Below, piece by piece: positions 23,907 to 32,247 of a stretch of 64,000 bases of DNA. How positions within the stretch are numbered: position 1 is the stretch's first letter; each line of letters opens with the position of its first letter. The stretch spans positions 62,001 to 126,000 of the forward strand of contig JAYFQP010000007.1 of assembly GCA_034926865.1 (NCBI GenBank). Reading direction: 5' to 3'. The position numbers and the translations under genes are program-made. This stretch comes from RGIG1902 sp034926865 (lineage in GTDB: Bacteria; Bacillota; Clostridia; Oscillospirales; Butyricicoccaceae). The notes under the pieces are model-generated. The model searched no databases. It worked only from the letters and a program-made list of their open reading frames with translations, and was not told where the DNA came from.

Positions 23907-24953
23907 TCAGGCAGTTTCCTCAGGTTCTTCTTTGGAAACCACATATGAATATAATTCTTTGAATATAAGCTTGAGGATAGCAGCTACGGGCACTGAGATC
24001 AGCATTCCCATTGTGCCCCAGATCTTGTTGCAGGCCAGAAGCGCGAACATAACGGTTATGGGGTGTATACCTGCGGCATCGCCCTGTACTTTCGGGGAGA
24101 TAATATTTCCTTCGACCTGCTGAACAATAATTACGAATATTCCAACGCCTATTGCCAGCGAAAGCCCGCTTGTCAGAAGGGCATAAAATGCCTCTATTAC
24201 TCCCGCAATAAAAGAACCGAAATAGGGGATGAAGTCAAGAAAAAATGAAATTACGGCAAACAGAAGGGCATATTTTATACCCATTATCCGAAGCCCAATG
24301 AAGGTTACAATAGCCATGCCGCCGGATACTATACAGCGGGATTTTATATATTTCCAGGTGAGGTTGTTTGCGCTGCCTATCAGCGAGGATACTTTTTTTT
24401 CTGCTTTTTCCGGAAGAGCGGAAACGATAGAACGGATGAGCATAGGCCCGTCTAGCATGAAATATACAATAAGGATTACGACTATGATAAGATCAAAAAG
24501 CTGCATGGAAAGGTTTACAATAGAAGTCATGATAGAACCGATAAAAGAAAGAATATAGGTATCGCTCTCTGAGAGAACACTGGATACGAGATCCATGACC
24601 TCCTTCGGCAGATGAAGCTGTGTCATATAGATGGTGATTTCTTTAATAAGGTTATCAAGATTAAAGGCATATCTCTGCATTTCCGTTATCAGATCTGACA
24701 TTTGTGATATAATGGACGGAGCAGATACCGAAATTATGAATATAAGTATGAATATAAACAAGAAAAATACTATAGCAACAGCTAAAGGTCGCTTTAGATC
24801 TGTTTTCCGCACAATATATCCGGTTATGGGATTCAGCAGATAAGCGAACATAGCGGCTATTAAAAATGTCGTAAGGATATCCCAGAATGTAAGGATGCCA
24901 GCAGCGATGCCTATTATCAATAATATAAGAACAAGCATTTTTGTGTTTTTCAA
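23907..24953 (-). CDS. AI-2E family transporter (YtvI/PerM type)
   Basis: Integral membrane protein of 348 residues with about eight hydrophobic segments: two near 8-45, one near 60-80, a cytoplasmic or periplasmic helical insert near 85-140, then a C-terminal bundle. The FFLDFIPYFGSFIAGV and VQQVEGNIISPKVQG blocks near 240-290 are diagnostic of the AI-2E/PerM family. Members export AI-2 or act as Na+/H+ antiporters; the substrate is not known here. Only 22 nt separate it from the ABC-F gene, so it may lead that operon. Confidence 0.87.
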   Translation of the reverse strand: MKNTKMLVLILLIIGIAAGILTFWDILTTFLIAAMFAYLLNPITGYIVRKTDLKRPLAVAIVFFLFIFILIFIISVSAPSIISQMSDLITEMQRYAFNLDNLIKEITIYMTQLHLPKEVMDLVSSVLSESDTYILSFIGSIMTSIVNLSMQLFDLIIVVILIVYFMLDGPMLIRSIVSALPEKAEKKVSSLIGSANNLTWKYIKSRCIVSGGMAIVTFIGLRIMGIKYALLFAVISFFLDFIPYFGSFIAGVIEAFYALLTSGLSLAIGVGIFVIIVQQVEGNIISPKVQGDAAGIHPITVMFALLACNKIWGTMGMLISVPVAAILKLIFKELYSYVVSKEEPEETA

Positions 24954-25125
24954 ATTTGTACCCTCCCGGCAATATATGAACTTACAGTAAAGGCTGGTAT
25001 TGAGAACACATTGGGAAAAACTATCAAAGCCTACTCCTGTTTTGCATATCTGTTAAACGCATACACCTTTCTTTATTATATCTAAAAGCGGAGTTATCAT
25101 CAATAGAAGAGAAAATAATTTTTTC

Positions 25126-25154
25126 TTGCATTTTTTTAGGATATATGTTATTAT
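25126..25154 (+). promoter_or_regulatory. tRNA-Arg promoter
   Basis: TTGCAT (25126-25131) and TATTAT (25149-25154) are 17 nt apart and end 31 nt before the tRNA. Confidence 0.65.
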
Positions 25155-25185
25155 ATTTTAGCGGTCTGAGAGGACCAAAATTTAC

Positions 25186-25262
25186 GCGCCAGTAGCTCAG
25201 TTGGATAGAGTGTTTGGCTACGAACCAAAAGGTCGGGGGTTCGAATCCCTTCTGGCGTACCA
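25186..25262 (+). tRNA. tRNA-Arg (anticodon ACG)
   Basis: The 77-nt cloverleaf has acceptor GCGCCAG/CTGGCGT, D-loop AGTTGGATAGA, anticodon stem TTTGG/CCAAA with loop CTACGAA, a GGTTCGAATCC T-arm and an encoded CCA. The ACG anticodon would be read as ICG after deamination. It is transcribed alone, with its own promoter and terminator. Confidence 0.95.
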
Positions 25263-25264
25263 AG

Positions 25265-25304
25265 CAAGACATATCTTCTGTCAAAGGAAGATATGTCTTG
25301 TTTT
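25265..25304 (+). terminator. tRNA-Arg terminator
   Basis: A 14-bp perfect stem (CAAGACATATCTTC with its complement, 8-nt loop) is followed by TTTTATTA. The AT-rich 25305-25578 that follows has no convincing gene. Confidence 0.85.
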
Positions 25305-25578
25305 ATTACGAAAAAGTATTTCTACGTTACAGTTCTGTTTGTTATAAAAGAGACTGAGATGGATCATTGATGAAGTACTATAAAAAATTGGTTGGTCACA
25401 AGTTAAAGGGGAAACATCATGACATGTATGTAACCCGCTCGGATAGATTATAAGTAGCAAATACTTTCAAGAAAGATACAATTTCAGCAAAAGGAAGTTT
25501 ATTCTTATATGTGGACTCAAAAAGTTTTTGTACTATATTTATTATAAAATTATTTTAATATAGAATAGGAAGTGCAAA

Positions 25579-26037
25579 ATGGATATTGTAATTGAACGTG
25601 CGAATGTAAATGATTCAAAACAATTAATTGATGTCCAGAACAAGAGTTTTTATGAGGATTATGAGAAGTATGGTAACTGTCCGGCATATAATGAACCTGA
25701 AGAGAGAATCCTGGAGCTTATTGAAAATAATATAGTTTATAAAATTCTTGCGGACGGGGAAATAATCGGCGATATCATAATAAGAATACGAGAAAATCAA
25801 AATTACTACTTGCGTGTTATTGCTGTCATTCCGGAGTATTGGAATCAAGGCATAGGGTCAAAAGCCATGAAGTATATAGAAGAAAATAATCCAGAAGCAA
25901 AAAAGTGGAGTTTGATTACACCGCATCAAAGCTTTCGCAATCATCATTTTTATGAGAAAATCGGATACAAAAAAGTAGGTGAAATTATTGATTCTGAAAA
26001 ACTTACATTGTGGAAGTATGAGAAGGAAATAGATTGA
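25579..26037 (+). CDS. GNAT-family N-acetyltransferase
   Basis: Acetyl-CoA-dependent acyltransferase of 152 residues. RVIAVIPEYWNQGIGSKAM near 89-107 is the acetyl-CoA pyrophosphate-binding motif A, and FYEKIGYKKVGE near 128 is motif B. The substrate is unknown. AGGAAG precedes the ATG. The gene and its upstream DNA are clearly more AT-rich than flanking genes and rich in AAA/AAT codons, which suggests recent acquisition next to the tRNA-Arg. Confidence 0.82.
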   Translation: MDIVIERANVNDSKQLIDVQNKSFYEDYEKYGNCPAYNEPEERILELIENNIVYKILADGEIIGDIIIRIRENQNYYLRVIAVIPEYWNQGIGSKAMKYIEENNPEAKKWSLITPHQSFRNHHFYEKIGYKKVGEIIDSEKLTLWKYEKEID

Positions 26038-26269
26038 TTATCTGATATCAAGTGCTTGACAGAAAGCTGTGATTTAATAGACAATGACCACCGCACAGGC
26101 ACACATAATACTCTTTTATTATATTAGGAGTCGCAGCATTTGTTTTGCGTACCAGGACATATTTGTTTCTCCATAGAAGGCTTTGCGCCTGTGTTTATTT
26201 ATTAGAATTTCGATATTATGTATTATGGAGCATGCTTGTATAAAGGTTATGTTATACAGGATTAGCGTC

Positions 26270-26298
26270 TTGACTTGACTGCTTTGATATTTTAAACT
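26270..26298 (+). promoter_or_regulatory. Promoter of the small hydrophobic protein gene
   Basis: TTGACT (26270-26275) and TAAACT (26293-26298) are 17 nt apart. The start codon at 26322 is 24 nt downstream of the -10. Confidence 0.5.
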
Positions 26299-26321
26299 GA
26301 AAATAAAGGGGTCAGGACAAT

Positions 26322-26468
26322 ATGGGGGTAATAACAGAGATTTATAGCGGAATAAGCAATCTTAGGGAGTTTTTGATGCAGCTTGTCACCGGTATTTGTG
26401 CAGGGCTGCCACTTGTTTTGAACCTGCTGGTGGTTCCGGTGAGCTTTGTTATGCTTGTAGGCAGTTGA
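26322..26468 (+). CDS. Small hydrophobic protein (48 residues)
   Basis: The frame MGVITEIYSGISNLREF... has a short amphipathic N-terminus and one strongly hydrophobic stretch (about residues 20-46, LVTGICAGLPLVLNLLVV in part), and no charged residue after position 17. An AAAGGGGTCAGG segment lies upstream of the ATG, with a good promoter before it. I do not recognise the family. It could be a type I toxin-like peptide, a small membrane regulator or a holin-like peptide; none is shown. The phosphatase gene starts 43 nt later, so they may be cotranscribed. Confidence 0.45.
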   Translation: MGVITEIYSGISNLREFLMQLVTGICAGLPLVLNLLVVPVSFVMLVGS

Positions 26469-26511
26469 GTATGGATAATCCCTTGCAGTATTTTGACTGA
26501 GGTAAATGAAA

Positions 26512-27102
26512 ATGATGACAAGGCTTTATTTTGTAAGGCATGCCCAGAGTGATCATTCGTGGTCAGATGATAGAACTCGCCCTCTTACGCATGAGGGGGT
26601 AGCCGACAGCAGGAGAGTTACAGATTTTTTCAGAAATATGGAGATTGATTCTTTTTATTCAAGCCCATACGTTCGCAGCGTCGGCACGATAGCAGATGTG
26701 GCAAAATTGTTTGGGCTTGAGATATCATTAGATGAACGCCTTATGGAGCGTCAAAGCGGCCATGGCGGCAACACAAGAGAGCTTATGCGCCTCAGATGGG
26801 CTGATATGGATTTCCACGAGTCTGGAGGGGAGTCGATTCGTATGGTGCAGCAGCGGAATATGAAGGCCATAGAAGAGATACTTCATGCAAATCCCGGCAA
26901 AAGTGTGGTAATAGGTACACACGGAACAGCCCTGAGCAGCATACTCAATTACTATGACAACAGCTTTGGCGTTGACGATTTTTTGCGTATTATTGATTGG
27001 ATGCCATATATAATCAGCCTCGATTTCGAGCATGATAAACTGCTGGAAATTGCTGAACATTTTTACATAAAAAAAGAGTATAAGCGAGAGGTTCAGAAAT
27101 AA
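26512..27102 (+). CDS. Histidine phosphatase (phosphoglycerate mutase-like) family protein
   Basis: Branch-1 histidine phosphatase of 196 residues. The phosphohistidine motif is RHAQSD near residues 8-13 (in place of the usual RHGxT/S), SSPYVRSVGTIADVA near 48-62 carries the second Arg, and GTHGTALSS near 142-150 the second His. The substrate is probably a small phosphate ester, not phosphoglycerate specifically. Of three close in-frame ATGs, 26512 lies 9 nt after GAGG and is preferred over 26506, which is only 3 nt away. Confidence 0.85.
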   Translation: MMTRLYFVRHAQSDHSWSDDRTRPLTHEGVADSRRVTDFFRNMEIDSFYSSPYVRSVGTIADVAKLFGLEISLDERLMERQSGHGGNTRELMRLRWADMDFHESGGESIRMVQQRNMKAIEEILHANPGKSVVIGTHGTALSSILNYYDNSFGVDDFLRIIDWMPYIISLDFEHDKLLEIAEHFYIKKEYKREVQK

Positions 27103-27118
27103 TAAAGGGATTTTATGT

Positions 27119-27146
27119 AGGGCGCGATATCACGCCCTTTATTTTT
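27119..27146 (+). terminator. Terminator after the histidine phosphatase gene
   Basis: AGGGCG and CGCCCT pair across an 8-nt loop, followed by TTATTTTTC. Confidence 0.65.
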
Positions 27147-27313
27147 CTTCCATTTTATCTTCTGTATATTGGCGTCATTGTCGGGAAGAGCTCCGCTGTG
27201 TATCATAGAAACATACAGCAGCGTGTGAAGTTTATCAAAGTTTTTCCTCTTTGCTCCATGTCGTCACTTCTGCTTATTAGTATGCTCCCAAATATTCTCT
27301 CTTGCCGTTAAAC

Positions 27314-27342
27314 TTGACATAATCTTTAGTCAATAGTATTAT
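27314..27342 (+). promoter_or_regulatory. Chromate transporter operon promoter
   Basis: TTGACA (27314-27319) and TATTAT (27337-27342) are spaced by 17 nt, 60 nt before the first start. Confidence 0.8.
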
Positions 27343-27401
27343 GGTTAACGGAAAATAAAAGAATAAATTGAGTCCGCGGGGCGGAAGAAAGGAGATCGGT
27401 G

Positions 27402-27944
27402 ATGAATGATTATCTCGATATGTTTCTTACATTTGCCAGAATAGGCGGCCTGACCTTCGGAGGAGGGTATGCCATGCTTCCTATGCTTCAGAAAGAAGTC
27501 GTAGAGAATAAGCATTGGGCAACGGAAGAGGAGATAATGGATTATTACGCTATAGGACAGTGCCTGCCCGGGCTTATAGCAGTTAATACGGCGGCTTTTA
27601 TTGGCCAGAAGCGTAAGGGATCTTTGGGCGGTTTTATATGTGGCATGGGGGTTGCGTTCCCTTCACTTATAGTTATTACAATAATAGCTGCCTTTATAGG
27701 CGGATTCGCGGATATGCCTGCTGTCATCAATGCCTTTGCGGGAATCAGGGTGTGCGTATGTGTTTTGATTTACAATGCGGTAATGAAGCTGTGGAAAAAG
27801 GCAATTGTTGACAAAAAAGCGCTTGTGCTTTTCGCATGCATCTTTCTGGCGGCGATGTTTACTGATATTTCTCCCATACTGTTTGTTATTGCCGCAGCTG
27901 TGGCAGGAATGATTATTCATATGTGGGGGTTAAAGAAGGCATGA
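27402..27944 (+). CDS. Chromate transporter, first half-size subunit
   Basis: Half-length CHR-family membrane protein of 180 residues. The family start LTFGGGYAMLPMLQKEVVE (about 15-33) and the GLIAVNTAAFIGQKRKG block (about 53-70) are clear, followed by four or five hydrophobic helices. CHR pairs export chromate or take up related anions; natural substrate here is unknown. AAAGGAG sits 7 nt before the ATG at 27402. The stop overlaps the start of the second subunit (ATGA), so both halves are made together. Confidence 0.9.
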   Translation: MNDYLDMFLTFARIGGLTFGGGYAMLPMLQKEVVENKHWATEEEIMDYYAIGQCLPGLIAVNTAAFIGQKRKGSLGGFICGMGVAFPSLIVITIIAAFIGGFADMPAVINAFAGIRVCVCVLIYNAVMKLWKKAIVDKKALVLFACIFLAAMFTDISPILFVIAAAVAGMIIHMWGLKKA

Positions 27945-28522
27945 TATATTTACAGCTGTTTTATGAATTTGCAAAGGTTGGCCTCTTTACTGTAGGCGGA
28001 GGCATGGCTTGCATTCCTTTCCTTCTTGCTATGGCAGAAAAAACGGGATGGTTTACTCAGGCGCAGCTTCTTGATATGATAGCCATATCGGAATCTACCC
28101 CCGGCCCTATAGGCATTAATATGGCTACATTCACAGGGTATCTCACCGCTGGGGTGCCGGGAGCAATTATAGCTACTCTCGGCATAGTTCTTCCGACAGT
28201 TATCCTCGTTTTATTTATAGCCAAGTTTTTGCAGACATTTAAGGATAATGAATATGTAATAGGCGCTATGTATGGGCTTAGACCCGCATCTGCCGCGCTT
28301 ATCGCCTCGGCAGGTGTGTCTGTGGCGGTTCTTTCGCTCGTAAATACTGCGGCTGTCAAGGCTCATGAATGGGGTTCGGTAGTAGAATTAAAAAGCATAA
28401 TTCTTGCGGCTATTCTGCTTGTTCTTACTAACAAGGTGACAAAGACAAAGAATCTGCATCCGGTATTCTATATTGCGGCATCTGCTGTAATAGGCATAGT
28501 GTTCAGGTTTGCCGGAGCGTAA
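27941..28522 (+). CDS. Chromate transporter, second half-size subunit
   Basis: Partner CHR half-protein of 193 residues. VGLFTVGGGMACIPFLLAMAEK (in part at about 15-30) and ISESTPGPIGINMATFTGY (about 50-68) are the equivalent motifs. GMYGLRPASAALI near 105 marks the C-terminal helices. Two half-size proteins are expected to form the heterodimer that larger ChrA proteins achieve by fusion. The 4-nt overlap with the preceding gene fixes the start. Confidence 0.9.
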   Translation: MIYLQLFYEFAKVGLFTVGGGMACIPFLLAMAEKTGWFTQAQLLDMIAISESTPGPIGINMATFTGYLTAGVPGAIIATLGIVLPTVILVLFIAKFLQTFKDNEYVIGAMYGLRPASAALIASAGVSVAVLSLVNTAAVKAHEWGSVVELKSIILAAILLVLTNKVTKTKNLHPVFYIAASAVIGIVFRFAGA

Positions 28523-28538
28523 AGAGTTTTGAAAAAAT

Positions 28539-28569
28539 AAAAGCCTTCGCTTATGCGAAAGGCTTTTTT
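28539..28569. terminator. Terminator between chromate and asparaginase genes
   Basis: AAGCCTTCGC pairs with GCGAA(A)GGCTT with a TTAT loop and one bulged base. T6 follows on the plus strand; the run of A before the stem gives T on the minus strand, so it can serve both convergent transcripts. Confidence 0.75.
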
Positions 28570-28577
28570 GTTTAGGC

Positions 28578-29591
28578 TCAATATTCTGTAAAAATGCGCC
28601 TTATTTCTGAGGGATCATCTGTTACTGTAAGGGCAAGCCTGAGAAGGATGTAAGCTTTTTGCGGATTCAGGTCACCTGCTGGAATGACCTTTTCAGATTT
28701 ATGCCTGTAGGAGTCACTTACTCCGCCTGTGGGAACTCTTGCGCTTCTGACCAGGATGGGGAGATGAAGCGTTTTTTCGGAGTCTTCTTCGTTGTAGATG
28801 TTCATTATTGGCCCTATGACGCCGCCATTACCTGTTCCGGCGGTGACAAGCCCTTTGCATCCGCCATCGAGTGCCGCTTTAAAGAGGGTGTCTGTGCAGC
28901 CCTCATACATGTACAGTATCTCAACGGGGGCAAGGCTGCCTTTAACGCTTGTGAACTCGGAAGACACCGTATGGCGCTTGAGTGGCTTGTAGCAGTAGGA
29001 GACCTCGCCGTTTCTGATCGTTCCAAGAACTCCGTAAAGCGGGGCCTGGAAAGCATCGGTTTTGAAAGTTGAGAACTTTACGGCATCTCTTGCAGAAAGT
29101 ATAAGGTCATTCATCGCAATGACGACACCCATACCGTAAGATTGTTCCGAGGCGGCACAGCATACGGCGTTATATAAATTCAAAAGTCCGTCTGAGCTGA
29201 CGACATGAGAGGGGCGCATCGCGCCTGTAACTACCACGGGCTTTGGGCTGCTGACGGTAAGATTGAGGAAGAAAGCAGTTTCTTCCATGGTATCCGTTCC
29301 ATGCGTTACAATGACGCCGTCACAGTCATCCGAAGCCAGAAGTTCGTTTATGCGGCCGGAAAGCATTATAAGGTCTTCGCTTGTGATAGCTGAGCTGGGT
29401 TTTAAAAATATCTGTTCCGCAGAAACCGAGGCTATATCGGAGACTTCGGGTATTTGGGCGATCAGCTCGTCCACCGGGATTACAGAAGCGCGGTAGCCTT
29501 CTGTTGAAACACGGCTTTTTGCTTCTGAGGCGATAGTTCCCCCGGTTGCGACCAGCCTGATCTTTTTTAAATTGTTGTTGGGGGTGTCCAT
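28578..29591 (-). CDS. L-asparaginase
   Basis: Hydrolyses asparagine to aspartate and ammonia. The 337 residues have both catalytic threonine motifs: VATGGTIAS near 13-21 and VTHGTDTMEETAFFL near 95-110. VVVTGAMRPS near 120 and AGTGNGG near 250 are also conserved. No signal peptide is visible, so it is probably cytosolic, though the length is that of either class. GGAGAG precedes the ATG. It is a single gene convergent with the chromate operon. Confidence 0.9.
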   Translation of the reverse strand: MDTPNNNLKKIRLVATGGTIASEAKSRVSTEGYRASVIPVDELIAQIPEVSDIASVSAEQIFLKPSSAITSEDLIMLSGRINELLASDDCDGVIVTHGTDTMEETAFFLNLTVSSPKPVVVTGAMRPSHVVSSDGLLNLYNAVCCAASEQSYGMGVVIAMNDLILSARDAVKFSTFKTDAFQAPLYGVLGTIRNGEVSYCYKPLKRHTVSSEFTSVKGSLAPVEILYMYEGCTDTLFKAALDGGCKGLVTAGTGNGGVIGPIMNIYNEEDSEKTLHLPILVRSARVPTGGVSDSYRHKSEKVIPAGDLNPQKAYILLRLALTVTDDPSEIRRIFTEY

Positions 29592-29687
29592 AAATTACGC
29601 TCTCCTTTCATAATATATGACACGGACACAAGGTTATTATAGCTTAAGGGCAGTTAAAGCGCAAACAGATAATTTTTTATACACTGT

Positions 29688-29715
29688 TTGCCAAGAAACT
29701 GTTTTGTGATAAAAT
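29688..29715 (+). promoter_or_regulatory. Promoter of the second GNAT gene
   Basis: TTGCCA (29688-29693) and TAAAAT (29710-29715) are spaced by 16 nt, 26 nt before the GTG start. Confidence 0.6.
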
Positions 29716-29740
29716 GTAAAAAACAGGAGGAGGGATATGC

Positions 29741-30244
29741 GTGAGTATACTTTTTCGAAAAGCAGGAATAAGCGATGCCAAAGGCATTGCTTATGTTCAT
29801 TACAAGGCGTGGATTGAGGCATATACGGGGCTGATACATGAAGATTATCTTGCTGCAAGAAGCCAAGAGAAGAGCATGGGCATATTTGAGCGCTCCGGCT
29901 GTAAGAATATAATAGTCGCCTGCAGCGATGAAGGCATAATCGGCTTCTGCATTTATGACAAAGCCCGGGACAGTGACCTTCCGCCTTCTTTTGGAGAGAT
30001 ACAGGCTATATACGTGCTTGAAAAATACCAGCGCATGGGGGTTGGGCACGGCTTGCTTCAAAGTGCTTTTGAAGAACTTGAAGCTGAGGGATATTTAAGC
30101 GTATGCCTTTGGGTTTTAAAGGCGAATAAAAAGGGCATCGGCTTTTATGAGAAAAATGGTTTTCACTTTGATGGCAGAGAGAAAGAGGATGTACTTGTGA
30201 CTCCGGTCATTGAGCTTAGATATATTCGCAATATTGTAGCCTAA
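29741..30244 (+). CDS. GNAT-family N-acetyltransferase
   Basis: A 167-residue acetyltransferase. AIYVLEKYQRMGVGHGLLQSA near 88-108 is motif A, and VLKANKKGIGFYEKNGFHFDG near 125-145 is motif B. It begins with a GTG preceded by AGGAGGAGG; an ATG 4 nt upstream is in another frame and gives no family match. The substrate is unknown. It is monocistronic, with its own promoter and terminator. Confidence 0.88.
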   Translation: MSILFRKAGISDAKGIAYVHYKAWIEAYTGLIHEDYLAARSQEKSMGIFERSGCKNIIVACSDEGIIGFCIYDKARDSDLPPSFGEIQAIYVLEKYQRMGVGHGLLQSAFEELEAEGYLSVCLWVLKANKKGIGFYEKNGFHFDGREKEDVLVTPVIELRYIRNIVA

Positions 30245-30245
30245 T

Positions 30246-30272
30246 AAAAAAGCCGCTTATGCGGCTTTTTTA
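30246..30272 (+). terminator. Terminator of the second GNAT gene
   Basis: AAAAAAGCCGC and GCGGCTTTTTT pair with a TTAT loop; the transcript ends in a T-run. Confidence 0.85.
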
Positions 30273-30337
30273 TTTTAAGCGTACTAATTTTAAAAAATTG
30301 AATTAATCTGAAGTAATAACAGTTACTATTAGAACAC

Positions 30338-31078
30338 ATGTTGCGAAACACGGGGAGCACATCCGAGAGGCAGTCCAAAATAAATGGGCGCATGGCTTTG
30401 GAAAGTCTGCGTTGGAGGCTGAACGCCAATTTCGGCAAAGGAGATATTCATATAGTGCTTCATTACCGTGAGAAAGCAGATAATCTTATAAAGGCAGAAC
30501 AAGACAGGCAAAGATTTTTAAAGCTTTTGAGGGGAGAATGCCGTCGCTTGGGTCTTGAGTGGCGGTATATCGCCTGCACAGACACAAAGCACATGACCAA
30601 TATTCATCATCATATAGTGCTGTCTCCTGTGCCAAAGGAGGTGCTGGAGGCACTGTGGAGTAAAGCGTCCGAGGGAAGAGGAGCGGCGGTATCCTTAAGA
30701 GAAATTGACGGCAGAGCAAGCCATGGCAGGCTCGCCTCGTACCTTATGAAGGAGAGCGCTATGACTGCTCTGCGATATAAAAAGGACAAAAAGAGGTATA
30801 AGAGGTTTTCGTGCTCTCAGGGGATGACAATTCCGCAGCCGAGCTACCGCATAATTGACTCTGAACGGTGGGCAGATGAGCCTTCTCCGCAGGAGGGATA
30901 CATTCTGCTTGAGGACGACAACGGCCAGACCGTGCGCTCGGGGATAAACGAGGTGAGCGGATGGCCATGGCAGGAGTATACGGAGCTGTGGGTGGGGAAT
31001 CCGAAAAAGGGCTTATGGCCTGCGTTGTGGCAAAATGCGGCTATGCCGCCGTTTAGGGGCTGGGACAATACGCTGTAA
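30338..31078 (+). CDS. HUH-type rolling-circle replication (Rep)-like protein, possibly 5'-truncated
   Basis: A 246-residue protein resembling Rep proteins of small rolling-circle replicons (REP_ORF2-G2P-like). NANFGKGDIHIVLHY near 29-43 corresponds to the first strand, HHHIVLS near 90-96 is the HUH metal-binding motif, and RLASYLMKES near 130-140 carries the candidate nicking Tyr and following Lys. There is no ribosome site before the ATG, and family members usually have 50-70 more N-terminal residues, so the 5' end may be lost. No capsid, mobilisation or origin genes are beside it. It may be a remnant of an integrated plasmid or ssDNA phage, or a domesticated gene. Confidence 0.6.
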   Translation: MLRNTGSTSERQSKINGRMALESLRWRLNANFGKGDIHIVLHYREKADNLIKAEQDRQRFLKLLRGECRRLGLEWRYIACTDTKHMTNIHHHIVLSPVPKEVLEALWSKASEGRGAAVSLREIDGRASHGRLASYLMKESAMTALRYKKDKKRYKRFSCSQGMTIPQPSYRIIDSERWADEPSPQEGYILLEDDNGQTVRSGINEVSGWPWQEYTELWVGNPKKGLWPALWQNAAMPPFRGWDNTL

Positions 31079-31240
31079 CTTAATGTTTCTGCCAAACTGC
31101 ATGACGGATGGGGAAGTGTCGGCATAAGCTGTCTTGGGGCAGCCTGTTTATACTGCGTGCAGGCGGCTAAGGCCTCGGCTGAACAGTGAGGATCAGCTAT
31201 AATAAGTCCTGCCCGAAAATGAATAAAAAGAGGGTAGCTG

Positions 31241-31849
31241 TCACTTCTTTCGAGCGACAATTTTGTTGGAAGCATGATAATGTTTCGGGACACCAGGGTG
31301 CTCCTCTTCAAAGGTATATGACTTGAATTGGAGTATATCCCAATCAGCGTATAGACTCTTAATTTCCTCGTCATCTGCAAGCCCCACTGCAAAAGGTTCT
31401 ATGTCAGGTGATGCAGGCAACACATTTGTGAAAAGCTGAATAATATGTATTCCATGATCATTAGTGTTTTCCTTGGCGTCAAGAATGAACCTTTTCCAGT
31501 GTTACTTTTTTACAAAATGAAGTGTCCCGAAGGACATTACAAGGTCATAGTGCTTGCCAAACGTAAACTGTGTTAAGTCTTGAACCCATGCAGTAACATG
31601 CAAATTTTTAGATGAGGCGATCCGGTTTAGCTTTGCGATAGCATTCACGGACATGTCAAATGCCTCAACTTCAGTGTAACCAAGGCCAGAAAGATATAGC
31701 GAGTTCTTGCCATCTCCGCATCCCACATCCAGCACAGACCATGATTTGCTGAATAAATGCTCATATTCAACAATTGTAGCATTAGGTTGTGTGCCAAAAG
31801 TAGATACCTGGTCATCTTTGTAAGAATCTTCCCAGAACGGTATTTTCAT
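31241..31849 (-). pseudogene. TehB-like SAM-dependent methyltransferase interrupted by one in-frame stop
   Basis: The first 115 codons encode a class I methyltransferase start, with SAM-binding VLDVGCGDGKNSLYLSGLG near 38-56 and DLVMSFGTLHFVKK at the end. A TAA at 31504-31502 stops it. Reading on in the same frame gives HWKRFILDAKENTNDHG and then the expected C-terminus with FEEEHPGVPKHYHAS, as in tellurite-resistance TehB-like enzymes, to a stop at 31241. Thus a single nonsense change separates the two halves. It is a recent pseudogene or a sequence error; the 5' half alone lacks the C-terminal strands. Confidence 0.75.
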
Positions 31850-32208
31850 TGTATGACCTCCGTTTATATTGTTGTTTGAGACGGTTTTTGTGGGATCACT
31901 TGATACTATCTGTTCTCTTTAAAAATTGTCAAATATTCAAAAGCAGCACAAGTACAAACAAGGGACAGAGATGAACTGTTTTCTATGTTTAAACGCATGA
32001 AGGCTGCATTTCCGTAACAATCAGAGGGCAACCTGTCTGTTCCGCTTATTATCTCATACCCAACACAGGATGACAAGTATTCAGGCGGTATCCTTGTCAA
32101 AAACACCGTAAATCAATTATACAAGGGGATGCAGAGCTGCGTTGCAAGTTTATGAAAAATCGCTTTTTGAAGCCAGAGTTTATAATTGATAGATTTTTCC
32201 TTTGGTAT
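31850..32208. other. Intergenic stretch without a supported gene
   Basis: About 360 nt of AT-rich DNA lie between the broken methyltransferase and the FMN reductase promoter. A 66-codon minus-strand frame (31906-32106) has no ribosome site and no recognisable family, so I leave it uncalled. The 3' part contains the promoter described next. Confidence 0.4.
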
Positions 32209-32218
32209 TTGGTATAAT
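32209..32218 (+). promoter_or_regulatory. Extended -10 promoter of the FMN reductase gene
   Basis: TTGGTATAAT provides an extended -10 (TATAAT at 32213-32218) 30 nt before the start codon. A TTGATA at 32186-32191 is too far (21 nt) to be a normal -35. Confidence 0.5.
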
Positions 32219-32247
32219 ATAATTAAAAAAAGGAAGAGATGAAACTT

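Noticed and set aside
25265..25300. 14-bp inverted repeat after tRNA-Arg considered as a mobile-element end
   Set aside because: It is followed by TTTTATTA and placed as expected for a tRNA terminator.
25370..25453. 27-codon frame MKYYKKLVGHK... between tRNA-Arg and the GNAT
   Set aside because: The start vaguely resembles some acetyltransferase N-termini, but it is short, lacks a ribosome site and is not supported.
26148..26155. GCGTACCA repeat of the tRNA-Arg 3' end, considered as an attachment site
   Set aside because: Only 8 bases match and no integrase is present; expected by chance.
31906..32106. 66-codon minus-strand frame
   Set aside because: No ribosome site, start or recognisable family; left as intergenic.
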